NCBI RefSeq assembly: GCF_021917145.1
Contig: NC_061078.1
Span: forward strand, 10,832,604-10,896,603
DNA: 64,000 bases
Source of the DNA: Hypomesus transpacificus
Lineage: Eukaryota > Chordata > Actinopteri > Osmeriformes > Osmeridae
Direction: 5' to 3'
Shown one piece after another: positions 34,360 to 42,879 of the stretch. How positions within the stretch are numbered: position 1 is the first letter of the stretch; each line of letters starts with the position of its first letter. The notes under the pieces were generated by a model. That model saw only the letters and a list, made by a program, of their open reading frames with translations, was not told where the DNA came from and searched no databases. The translations under genes and the position numbers were made by a program.

Positions 34360-36795
34360 CTAGGAGTTCACTTCTGTGTCACCTGAAGCTCACTTTCTCT
34401 TGAGCGTGACAGAAAACAATGTGCACCACTCACCTTCAAGAAAAGGCTAAAGATGCACTTGTTCCGGGAGTACAACGGTACTTAAGAAAGATTTGTTGGA
34501 TCCGATGTTAGGTTATTTCCTCTAGGAACACAATGACACTTATTGAGTGGCTTGTTGCACTAGTTAGTTTTTAACTGATTTACTTGTACTCACTGTAAAT
34601 TATATTATTGTTGCTTGCTTTCTTACAGGTAAACTCTTGCACTTTTGAGGTTCATGTTGTTTAATTTGTCATTTGTTTAACTACATGCTCTTATCTTTCT
34701 TCCTATGGCACTTATTTGCTTTTCACATTGTATGCTTCATGTTTTGGTTACCCGCAATGTTTTTGGGGTTATCTTGTTGTTTATGATCATTGACCTATGC
34801 ACTTAAAGCTCTGTCTTGGAAGTCGCTTTGGATAAAAGAGTTTGCTAAATGAATACATGTAATGTAAACCTGAGAATTACAGTATACATGGAATGTACCG
34901 AGATGAAAATACTACATTTTTGCCAGAATATTAACAAATGAAGATATGTCCAAAAGTTAATCTGAGCAGTTAATCAAAAAATTCAAATTGTTTCTTTAAG
35001 GCCATCTAAAGAGCATGCAGCATGTAAGTACTGAGGGAGCCCGGGGGCCAGACAGAGAAGAAGAGGAGCGAGAAAAGAGAGGTGAAGAAGAGTGGGATAG
35101 GAAGTGAAATCTGAAAGATGAGGGGGAGAGGAGTATACACATACACAGCAGAACATACAGTCAAGCCCGCACCGGAACCGGTTACTATGACAACCGCGGG
35201 TTTCTGAGATACTAAAATCAACAAGGGACTGAGTCACTGAGTCACTTCCTGTTGCACTTGCTCCTTCCTCTTCTGGGTTAGTGAATCAACCAAAGTGCCT
35301 GCAACATAGGCACACACCTTTTACACCCACGAACACAAAAGCGTGCACGTACACACATGCACTGCTTTGCAGTCTGGTGTCTGAATAAATGAGAGATGAC
35401 AAAACCTTACTTGATGAATCTCAACAAAATCTGAGAAATTAAACCATCGAGTCCACACTGACATACGGAGTTGTCCGTATAGCTCGTAGAATATGGTGCA
35501 CAAGGAAGTCTGTTATTGGGAACTACCCAGATGTTGAGATAGACGCTGTCTCAACAATTGCAGCATGTCACCCTGCAACGACTGGTCATGCAACACTGGG
35601 TCAGAAGACATATCGAGGAGCAAGTCAGTAGAACACCTATGGAAGGTGAAGGCATCGGAGTCCAGGACACTTTGCATGCACCTCACTCTTTTTCATAGAC
35701 TGTGGTGAGAGTCACCATGTGGCCACATTCACATGTGAGCAGGTGTGAGTGTGTTGTAAGGTGTAACTACAGCAGAGAGCAGGGCATAGAGACCAGCAAT
35801 GTCTCTCTCTCTCTCTCACCGTTTGGCCTCCTCCAGGTGACAGAGATACTCGTAGGCCATGTTCTGCTGCCTCCTCTCGTCCATCTCCTCAGCTGTGAGA
35901 CGCTCCACTCCATCCAGAACAGCTGTCATCCAACAAACACACCACATTATGCAAACATTCCTACTTCTGATGTAAAAAGCTGAAATAGTGATGATACAAA
36001 GCTCAGTTTTGTTGGGGAACTTGACAACACAGAGGCCTTGTACAAGTTTACTCAGCCCATCTAACCATCTGCTTCCTTTGTTTGTTAATTCATTTATAAA
36101 CCATTGAAATAAGTCAGGCTTTCATAGAACTTGCCTAGCTCTACTCAGTGGATTGCCCTTGCTCTAGATAGTTCAACATACTTTACCGCAGGATATACAA
36201 CGGTAAAATGACCAATGACAAGAGGCCGAGAGAGCAAAATGTATAGGTCGGTAATCAAACAGCACCTGAGGTTAGTTGCATATATGTGGAATGTTATTTA
36301 TGTTGTGGAAGTCATTCTGAGACCATAGAAACCGTAAGTGACTGGCTCGTTCCTCTGTTAACTCTGTTAAGGTAGAGGACCAACCGAACACCGACTAACT
36401 TTCCAGTAGTAAAGGACTAGACAGCAATAGATCAAAAGGCTAACCCATTGTCTGTTTATCTTTTTTCGAATACAATCTTAAACAGTCTTTGTAAATATAG
36501 TCAAATTAATCAAAGTAGGAAATGAGTTCATATGAATGATAACGCGGAAGTCAGCTCCTACCACGCTCTCAAAAGTTATTTTTTCTTCATAAAACTATAC
36601 TTCATACTAATTTAAAATGTAGCTTCATTTTAAACAGTAGTTTTGCGACTGAACTGACACGCAACGAGCTGGGCTCAGGCAGAATGTATCTTAAAAGGTT
36701 TCCCTACTTTGGAAATAAAGGTGTGCAAAAAAAGTTTCCTTATACTTACACCCATATCTTGGCCGAAGCCCGTCTGCCTCGTCAGAAGTTGACAT
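11798..36795 (-). CDS. iqgap1: IQGAP1, Ras GTPase-activating-like scaffold protein, complete
   Basis: IQGAP1 is a large cytoplasmic scaffold that binds F-actin, calmodulin and Cdc42/Rac1 and links MAPK, cadherin and microtubule plus-end functions. Thirty-seven coding exons were joined by hand on the minus strand; every splice phase agrees. They total 4,962 bp, which is 1,653 residues plus stop, against 1,657 in human. Domain order is CH (about 45-160), repeat region, WW (about 680-712), four IQ motifs (about 745-860), RasGAP-related domain (about 980-1,260) and RasGAP C-terminal region ending NKKFYGK. Wording follows IQGAP1 rather than IQGAP2/3 throughout. The start ATG (36795-36793) opens MSTSDEADGLRPRYG, like human MSAADEVDG. 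All introns begin GT; exon 27 uses the rare donor GTCTGT. Exon lists are given in the domain entries. Confidence 0.97.
12454..12550. mobile_element. 97-bp MITE with perfect 12-bp terminal inverted repeats
   Basis: The block begins AGCAATAAGCCC and ends GGGCTTATTGCT, a perfect 12-bp inverted pair; the pairing continues imperfectly inward through the CCGTGTT/AACACGG words. It lies in iqgap1 intron 35. GCAATAAG-type termini occur in dispersed short elements of salmon- and pike-like fish, but I cannot assign a superfamily with confidence. Confidence 0.6.
13759..16677 (-). CDS. iqgap1: iqgap1 coding exons 23-31: RasGAP-related domain
   Basis: Exons: 16319-16677, 15970-16133, 15609-15833, 15360-15500, 15158-15242, 14502-14734, 14250-14382, 14020-14122, 13759-13894, about residues 858-1,384. 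Exon 23 (359 bp, largest) holds the charged linker ending LEAYQYLFYLLQ. The RasGAP-related fold follows: FNRGARGQNALRQILAPVVKE, then GNLLYYRYMNPAIVAPDAFD and SAGGQLTTDQRRNLGSIAKM, nearly identical to human. In this family the domain binds Cdc42/Rac1 in the GTP form but does not act as a GAP. Exon 27 ends with AAG|GTCTGT (15158/15157), a weak donor; the frame forces this site. Confidence 0.96.
16843..18355 (-). CDS. iqgap1: iqgap1 coding exons 18-22: WW domain and four IQ motifs
   Basis: Exons: 18213-18355, 17876-18046, 17480-17563, 17183-17254, 16843-16912. The WW domain is in exon 18 (residues 678-725): SDWMKHWVKGGHNYYYNL then TGEGTWVEP, with both signature tryptophans and the aromatic run. 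Four IQ motifs follow: LQARCRGYLVRNGRKERLDF, CIQAHWRGFKQRKNFKDR, KIQAMVRMHQARKKYKDR and KIQAFIRANKARDDYKTL. Exon borders cut through the motifs, with each of exons 20-22 ending just before the next IQ core. In this family the IQ motifs bind calmodulin and myosin light chains. Confidence 0.96.
18429..18477. repeat. (CCAT/CTAT)n microsatellite
   Basis: Tetranucleotide repeat of alternating CCAT and CTAT in iqgap1 intron 17, just before exon 18 in plus coordinates. Seen directly. Confidence 0.95.
18504..25750 (-). CDS. iqgap1: iqgap1 coding exons 7-17: IQGAP repeat region
   Basis: Exons: 25637-25750, 25092-25270, 24879-24966, 24629-24792, 24459-24543, 24163-24326, 23816-23976, 23600-23724, 23170-23333, 18776-18866, 18504-18671. 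They encode about residues 177-677. Internal similarity is visible: repeated units of the form INxAxxxGxPxxTxxALxxPxAxL (INDAIDHGVPEGTIAAMQNP, INAAITAGVPEQTVAELMNP, INEALDEGDPPKTLEALQDP, VNEAVDSGDASQTLAALRSP), each followed by a helical stretch with a tyrosine (AQHYQDMLYQAK, AAYLYQREL-like). These are the IQGAP-specific repeats before the WW domain. Several of these exons are followed by CA-rich intron starts. Confidence 0.95.
19385..20035 (+). mobile_element. 3' end of a LINE retrotransposon
   Basis: Near 19455 the plus strand reads RRYRSIRSRTRRLDNSFYP followed by RVIRLLN, the usual C-terminal wording of fish non-LTR retrotransposon ORF2 proteins. A 3' UTR-like stretch follows, with a T33 run at 19736-19768, and ends with TGACAAATAAAAGACTTGAA, the style of terminus used by L2/CR1-like fish LINEs. 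It is truncated at the 5' end and inserted antisense to iqgap1. Clade is uncertain. Confidence 0.65.
23071..23160. repeat. (TG)n tract next to the iqgap1 exon 15 donor
   Basis: TG-rich run ending about ten bases from the 5' splice site of iqgap1 exon 15 (donor at 23169-23168). On the sense strand it is a CA repeat. Similar tracts follow exons 9, 12 and 14. Confidence 0.9.
25480..25620. repeat. C-rich minisatellite
   Basis: About six degenerate copies of a 22-33 bp C-rich unit (CCCCTGAAGCTCAAAGTCTT and relatives such as AATGTTCAACCC) in iqgap1 intron 7, ending some 20 bp before the donor of exon 7 in plus coordinates. Confidence 0.75.
26207..36795 (-). CDS. iqgap1: iqgap1 coding exons 1-6: N-terminus and calponin-homology domain
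   Basis: Exons: 36750-36795, 35820-35922, 27869-28025, 27557-27634, 27265-27341, 26207-26274. They encode residues 1-176. The CH domain begins around EEAKRWMEACL, at residue 45 or so (here R-W becomes R-W via the phase-2 junction CG|C), and includes LEEGLRNGVYLAKLGNFF, HFRHTDNVIQWLNAM, FYPETTDIYDRKNMPRCIYC and LYLFKLGLAPQIQDLYGKVDF. This single CH domain is the F-actin binding part of IQGAP proteins. Intron 2 (28026-35819) is the longest of the gene. Confidence 0.96.
28026..35819 (-). other. iqgap1: iqgap1 intron 2
   Basis: A 7.8-kb intron. It contains an L2-like retroposon tail (34440-34868), CA repeats (28058-28080, 31733-31756, 34322-34353), a CTCT/CGCT tract near 32100, and a G+C-rich patch with CRE-like TGACGT half-sites around 30580-31280. 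Open frames here do not resemble known proteins. Confidence 0.75.
34440..34868 (+). mobile_element. L2-type (UnaL2-like) retroposon 3' tail
   Basis: The block opens with AAGAAAAGGCTAAAGATGCA (KRLKMHLFREYN in frame, as at the end of fish LINE ORF2) and ends with CGCTTTGGATAAAAGAG, TTGCTAAATGAA and TGTAATGTAA. The CGCTTT-GGATA-AAAG word forms the stem with GGATA loop known as the conserved 3' hairpin of the eel LINE UnaL2, and (TGTAA)n is that family's terminal repeat. It is antisense to iqgap1. Confidence 0.7.
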
Positions 36796-37642
36796 CCTCT
36801 CTAGACAAATCAAATAATCCCCAGTCCCCAGTTAGATTTTGTCAAGTTATAGTTACGTTTGCACACTTTCGTCCACTTATCTATATGCGAATATAACCAA
36901 AAGTTCGGGAAGGCGCTCTCGGCCCTCCTGTTCCTCCACAGTCTAGGCTCAGAATTTTTTCTTCTTCAAACCCTCACTGATGTCACATTGGGTGTGTTCC
37001 TTCCTAAATCCAAAAGTATGCGCTTCAGGAAACACCCATCAGTTGATCTACAAAACTGCAGATGTAGCGCCCTCTGCTGGCCTAAAGACAGATTTAGCTC
37101 AAGTTTATTATCAATTTGACAGCAGCAGTTTAATTTCAAACAAGAACATGTTTTGACTTTAGTATTAGCCTTAGTTTAGCCTTAGCTTTTAGCCTTAGTT
37201 TAGCCTTAGCTTTTAGCCTTAGTTTTAACAGAAACATTTAGTGAATGGGTCGGTTGTTTTAGAGATGAATCTTGATCCAAATTTCTCTTTCAAGATTGGC
37301 CTTGTCAACCATTTGGAGCTTCTTAAACAGTCCTCTAATATCTCGGCAAAGGAGTAGCCTGTTCTCTTAGGGCACAGTCATACAATAATTTAAGTTGACG
37401 TGTTGACAGAATCTTGTAGCAATGTCCCACAATTCATGATAGGACGACTGCTCTACCAGTCTAACAACCTGCCGTTGCAGCATGACCTTACAGGCGGGGC
37501 TACCGAGTAGTTAAAAGGGAGAAGGTCCGGTAGTCTGTGAATAGAACGCTTAGCCTGTACCTGTAAATCAGACTCTTCCTATATCCTCCCTGTTTTCTTG
37601 CGCGAACACCGCACCGCATTCGCCACGTGCCGCATCAGAACC
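36796..37642. promoter_or_regulatory. Head-to-head intergenic region, iqgap1 / divergent CART gene
   Basis: Only 847 bp separate the iqgap1 start codon (minus) from the first CART start codon (plus), so both promoters must lie here or overlap the 5' UTRs. Visible items: a 24-bp tandem repeat (37166-37225), a CRE-like TGACGTG at 37396-37402, and a TTAAAA word at 37511 about 130 bp before the CART ATG. Regulatory roles are inferred from position. Confidence 0.5.
37166..37225. repeat. 24-bp tandem repeat, 2.5 copies
   Basis: Two exact copies and a half copy of a 24-bp unit built from TAGCCTTAG words, between the divergent iqgap1 and CART genes. Confidence 0.9.
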
Positions 37643-38693
37643 ATGGATAGCTCAGGGGTGCTGCGCGGGCTGCTGTGCATCGGCCTCCTGTCAGTGATGT
37701 GCCGCGGACAGGCGTCAAAAGAAGTTTCATCCGAGGAATCTGACGCTCAGACATTTGACGCGGCCAACGAGAAAGAACTTGTAAGAAGCCTATTTTGTTG
37801 GTTTAAATGTAACCTATAAGAGTTTTATCCTACAATGTAAGAACTTTTAAATTTAGCTTAATGCAGCATTAACAACAGCTCTCAATATAAAAAGTGTTAT
37901 TGTAGCCTACGGCTGATGTGACGGTTCGATGTTAAAACTTTCACTCAGTCTGTTTTATTTTCCCCTCACCTCTTTGCAAGTGCACATTTGGGTCATTGTT
38001 GACGTTCTTTTCCGCCCCCAGATGGATGTGATGGAGACTCTTCTGGGGAAGATGAACCACCGTTTTCCATCCACCGACAAGCGAGGCAGCATCCCAATTG
38101 TAAGTACAAGTATTTAGTCGATTTTATTTCAGTGTTTATCACACTTATACTACCCCAAAATGTATACTTTATTTCTTGAAATAAATCTCCATGAAATATG
38201 CAGAGGAAGTCGAATGTTTGGTAATTGTGTTCCTTTTGGTTGACCACCAAGACAGTTTTTCTAGTGCTGTTCAATTTAAAGTTTCTATTAAACCAATTAA
38301 GAACTGTGAGATGTCAGTAATTAAATGCAAGGAGCAAAATGTCAACTGCTCCTGACTCCAGAGCAATTATAGACTTATCAAGATTGTGGCCCTAGCGCTA
38401 ATTAACTGAAAGAAAGATGCTGAACAACCACAAACATCTCTCCAGCCATAAATAAAACTAATTAAAACTTAATTTAACCATAGCTTTGAATAATGAACCT
38501 CATCATAATTAACAGGTTAATTGTGCCTTTTGATAAAGCACTGTCTCTCCCTCTCCCCCCCTCTCTCTTTTCCCCTCCCTTCTAGTGTGGGATGCGTGAC
38601 AGGTGTGCTATGAGACAGGGTCCTCGTATTGGGAAGCTGTGTGATTGCGGCAGAGGCGGCAACTGCAACTCCTTCCTCCTTAAATGCATCTAG
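37643..38693 (+). CDS. cartpt: CART-like neuropeptide precursor, divergent paralogue
   Basis: CART peptides are secreted brain and gut peptides controlling feeding, reward and stress. Exons 37643-37780, 38022-38099 and 38586-38693 join in phase 0 to give 107 residues. The start was chosen for ACCATGG context and because it opens a signal peptide (hydrophobic LRGLLCIGLLSVMC, likely cleavage near GQA). The C-terminal 35 residues carry six cysteines at positions 1, 7, 19, 21, 27 and 34 of the domain, exactly the CART spacing, and end NSFLLKCI. Differences from canonical CART are notable: CDCGRGGNCN instead of CDCPRGTSCN, and exon 2 is short, with one KR followed by only five residues (GSIPI) before the first cysteine. 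AATAAA is at 38945-38950. The paralogue number used in fish (cart1, 2, 3, 4) cannot be set from sequence alone. Confidence 0.9.
38290..38530. promoter_or_regulatory. TAATTA-rich block in intron 2 of the divergent CART gene
   Basis: This 240-bp stretch of the intron has at least eight TAAT/ATTA homeodomain cores, several as full TAATTA (AGTAATTAAA, CTAATTAACT, CTAATTAAAA, CATAATTAAC, GTTAATTG), spaced over a non-repetitive sequence. It may be an enhancer. This is inference from motif density. Confidence 0.35.
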
Positions 38694-41600
38694 GCTCCAG
38701 GCAGGATGGCTGCCTCACTGTGTGACCACCACAGGCACCAGTCCTGACTCCACTACCAGTACACACAGGGAGACATTCTCTAACAACCCCCACTGTGTCC
38801 ATAACATGCTATGCAGCAACCACAAGCTGCTATGCAGCATTACATGACTTGGGTTCAGTCTATCTGGTTAATTTATTACCCCATTATTTTAAATGTTGTG
38901 TCTGCATGAATTAAATTGCATTGAAAATGCATGTCAGATTGTGAAATAAAGTGATGTTTCCCTTTACTTGTTACTGGTTCAGTGTTCTTTGCACTCACAA
39001 AGCAGGAGAATACAACATTCTGCTAAATTACTTTTACACTGATGCTATGATATGCTGCAACCAATAGTAGTAGTATAAGTAGTATAAACTCAAAATAAAA
39101 GTATCTTGTTTTGATCCCCATCTTGTTTTGTTTTGAGGACTTATTTGTTGGTAAGATTAGGCCTATTTGTTGAGAGATTTGTGTGACCACTGTTGAACGG
39201 ATCTTTCAAGATTCCCAGAGTCAATCATTCTTGATGTCATCATAGGCTAACACGGAGGCAACAGGAAACACAAATACTTACATGGGTTGAAACCAACTGC
39301 CACATTGCAGCATGCTTGACTGAGTCTGTTGAGTTCAGTGAGTCCTCTACCTGTCTGGCCTCCAGCCTCACAGCTTTCATTATTGACTGAACCAATGACA
39401 ATAACAGGGAGTGGTTGTGTACTTCTCATCATGCATATTACTGTGATACCAGTGGAATTGTGTCCATAAAAATCCCATTCACACCTTCTCACTCACTATA
39501 AAATGGCAAAGTAAAGGTGTAGTCTGTTGTCCCACCCACTGTTACCAGAGACGAACCAGAATCTTCCAGCTGTGGTATGAGTCATACAGTCTGAAAGGCA
39601 GGGGGTCAAGCTCCCAGAACCAAACAGGAAAACACTGCCTGAAGGCGCAGGGGACCATAACCCACAGGACTGCCGAGGCCTGCACTTTAGAATGCACCAA
39701 TCCACCAAGTCCATAAAGGACTGTAATAACAGAAAGATCTGTTCATTTAAAGGTCCCCTATTTTCTGCCCTCAGGGAAGCAAAAAAAAGACTTTCCAATG
39801 GCTGTCTTGTTCATTTTAGTGTGCAATAAACAAACCTGTCAATAATGATGCCTCTTTATTATTGCAGACCATTTCTGTAGGATATATCATGGGTTGTCTT
39901 GGTAATCTTGTGCCAGTCGTGGCTGGGTGCAGTAGGCCCATCAAGGATATGGTGTACAGAAAGGCTGAGAAAGTATTAATGAATCAAACAAGTGACATGT
40001 GTAGCCTATGAGATACCAGGGAGGCTAATCATCCTATGAACCAGAACCTTCTCACCACATCTTCTTAGTTTGACCCAACACTTCAGAGTTGCATGTTTCA
40101 TACCTTCTATTTAATTATTTCTCTCATCCATCCTAAAACCTTGAGTTGTCTAAAGTGAAGTTAATTAAATGTAAAACATGGCTGCTAAATAGACTAAAGT
40201 AAAAATGAATTACTCTGTCTTGCATCAGCTTTGCTTTAGAGTTCCTTCCTTGTTGCTCTAATGGGAGTATTTTTGTTTTCAGTTAGGCTCCTCAGTCTCT
40301 ACAGAATGAATGTTGTTCCTGCCCAGCAGTCTCAACATTGATTGCATTAGTTTCATCCATCCGATGCAGCGACACAAACAGACCTGTGTCTGCGCTAACC
40401 GCTGTCACGCCGCTGGGTCGCTCAAGAGAGTAGGGATTGTCAATTATCAACACCGGGTTATCATACTTCTGGTATAAGATGCGGGCTTCGCCATCCCTTT
40501 TTCGTTTGACTGACAACTAAATATTTCAATAAATGACAACATTACTGGTCATCTTGGCTAATTAAAAATACTACAGAAGAGGAATATGTAAAACATGTTG
40601 ATCAATGTTGACATACTATGAAAACCAAATGACACCTTCACGAATAAATAAAATCTGAATCAGTACCACTTTGGTGCTCCTTGTTACGGGTAAGGAAGGA
40701 TCACTAAACCTCGACAGAGAAACACATGTGGAGTGCTGTGTTAGATCAGCTCTCATCTGTCTTGCATTATTTAACCCATTGGAGTTGCCATTGTAAGTCT
40801 GCTGTTAGACTGAAGTGGTCTAATGAATGGGCCCAATGTATGAAAGGATACATTGGGCATATAATGCTTTGTAGCATTTTAGCTGAATAACAGGTATATT
40901 CTTATTAGGCCATGTGACACACAGGATCCATGCTGTATTACAAGCAATGTCAAATTACATTAAGTCAATGTTCCATCACTCTCATTTCTCATTCCAAACA
41001 TCATGTGATGCATGGCCTGTTTGGTTGTTGTACATTTCAAAAGGGTGGGATAAGTACGGTGCTAATGCATTATGTTGAAAAGGACCAATGTTTCTGTCAC
41101 AGCCACGGTCGCTCCATTGTGCTTTTTTAAGTTCACTTGACAGTTTCTGTACCATTATGTCTGTAATCAGCTGGATTAAAATACGAAAGCTTGTGTGTCC
41201 TCAACAAGGAATAAGCTATATATTTTTTACTGACTGTCGTAACGTGTCTAATATAGAATTGATTAGATAGTAAAACACTTCTTTAATGGTGATGTGTTAG
41301 CAAACTGTAATGGATAAATGTTTACTTTCAGACAATTGAAATGCAGGGCAGCCTTTAGGTTCATATAAACATAACAGAGGTTGATTTCACTGAGTCAAGA
41401 TTAGAAAATGTTTACGTAATAACTGACCTGAGAGACTGCCTTCCCACCGTTCAGTGTTTTGTATGTCCTCAAGCAAAACAAAACCTCATGAATGCCTTCT
41501 TTGGGTTGTATAACTTATGAAAATGATCCATCAAAGATGTCTTGGAGCTAACTCTTCGTTTATTTTATCATAGTGAGCAGTTTGTTAAATACAGCCTCAA

Positions 41601-42845
41601 TGGTATTGTATCATTTTGAAATACACTGGTTGATTAATAAAGCAATAACTACTGTAGCCTGGTGTGGATTTGCCTAAAGCACGATCTGTGAAAGAAGATG
41701 CATTTCACACAAAAGGGTATCATGTTTTTGAAATTCAAGCATGATACACAGTGATTCTAGTGTACATTATTTTAATGGAAACAAAATCAACTTGTCACTC
41801 ACTCACGCACTCATTCAATCTCTCTCAGTCTCTTTCTTTGTTTCTCAGTCTGTCAGTCTCTCTCTCTATCTCACACTCTTTGTATCTACTCACTCTTTGT
41901 AGCATCCATCTCTCTCTCTTATCCTGCCTGTAATTAAATCGAACCATGCTATGTCAGCAGTCTTTAAACACTTTATGAATGACTCCTTCACACCTGAAGG
42001 CAGTAACTGTCTGTTTGAAAAATGTAATTGATTTAGCCTTACTACCTACTTTACTGGAATTCAACATACCTTATCGTCTTACAAGTGATGTAACATATTG
42101 CCCACATGGAACGGACAAATCAGACATTTTGGTGACACTGAAGACCTTCTCTGTGTGACACTGCTGCCCCTGTGTGGCCACCTCTATGGCCTGTGCTGCC
42201 TTTTAACTTCTGTGGAATGAATTCCAGTGTAATACAATCCAGCAATCAAGTGCTATAACCACTAAGCTATGGTGATAGAACGCAATCCATATGAAGTAAA
42301 ATAGAGACAGAGATGTATGTAAAAAAAACACAAAACAATTGTCAGGTAAACTTTATCAATGTATACTGTATTTAAAAATCAACATTGTACTGTATGCTGG
42401 ATGTTTTCAGACCAATAGAGGGCGCTGTTAAAATAGAATGAACCATCTCAGATGCAGAAACTATCCAAATGTTGAAGGGATCAATTTCTGACAAGCTGCA
42501 CCATAAAGTTACACAAAGTGAAAAACAACAACTCTGCAGGTCTATGCAGCTCCCTTGTTGAACCAAGACCTGGACTGTTTTAGATTTGGTAATCCAACTT
42601 TCAAAATCAAGAGTAGATATTACGGCTGCAAATTTTCACCAAAAATTCAGAGTGGGATTATATGCTTTGGGTCAGGATCTGATATCAGGATCTGATAAAC
42701 ATTTTTGGTTTGGACAATTTAATTGAAATTTTCTCAAGAGCAGTTTCTGGGGGGGGACGCATACTAATAATATAAAAATGATTTAGTCATGGTTACAGTG
42801 ATATATTGTGGGCAAGGGCGTAGGTTTGATTTCAGCTTTGATAGG

Positions 42846-42879
42846 TACAGTACCAGTCAAAAGTTTGACTGGTACTGTA
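42846..42879. mobile_element. Minimal Tc1-like palindrome (34 bp, perfect)
   Basis: Two 16-base arms, TACAGTACCAGTCAAA and its exact reverse complement, separated by AG. The arm is the outer terminal inverted repeat of fish Tc1/mariner elements (AGTACCAGTCAAAAGTTTG). It begins with TA and ends with TA, the target dinucleotide. It is a deletion product with nearly all of the element removed, or a tiny palindromic MITE. Confidence 0.8.
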
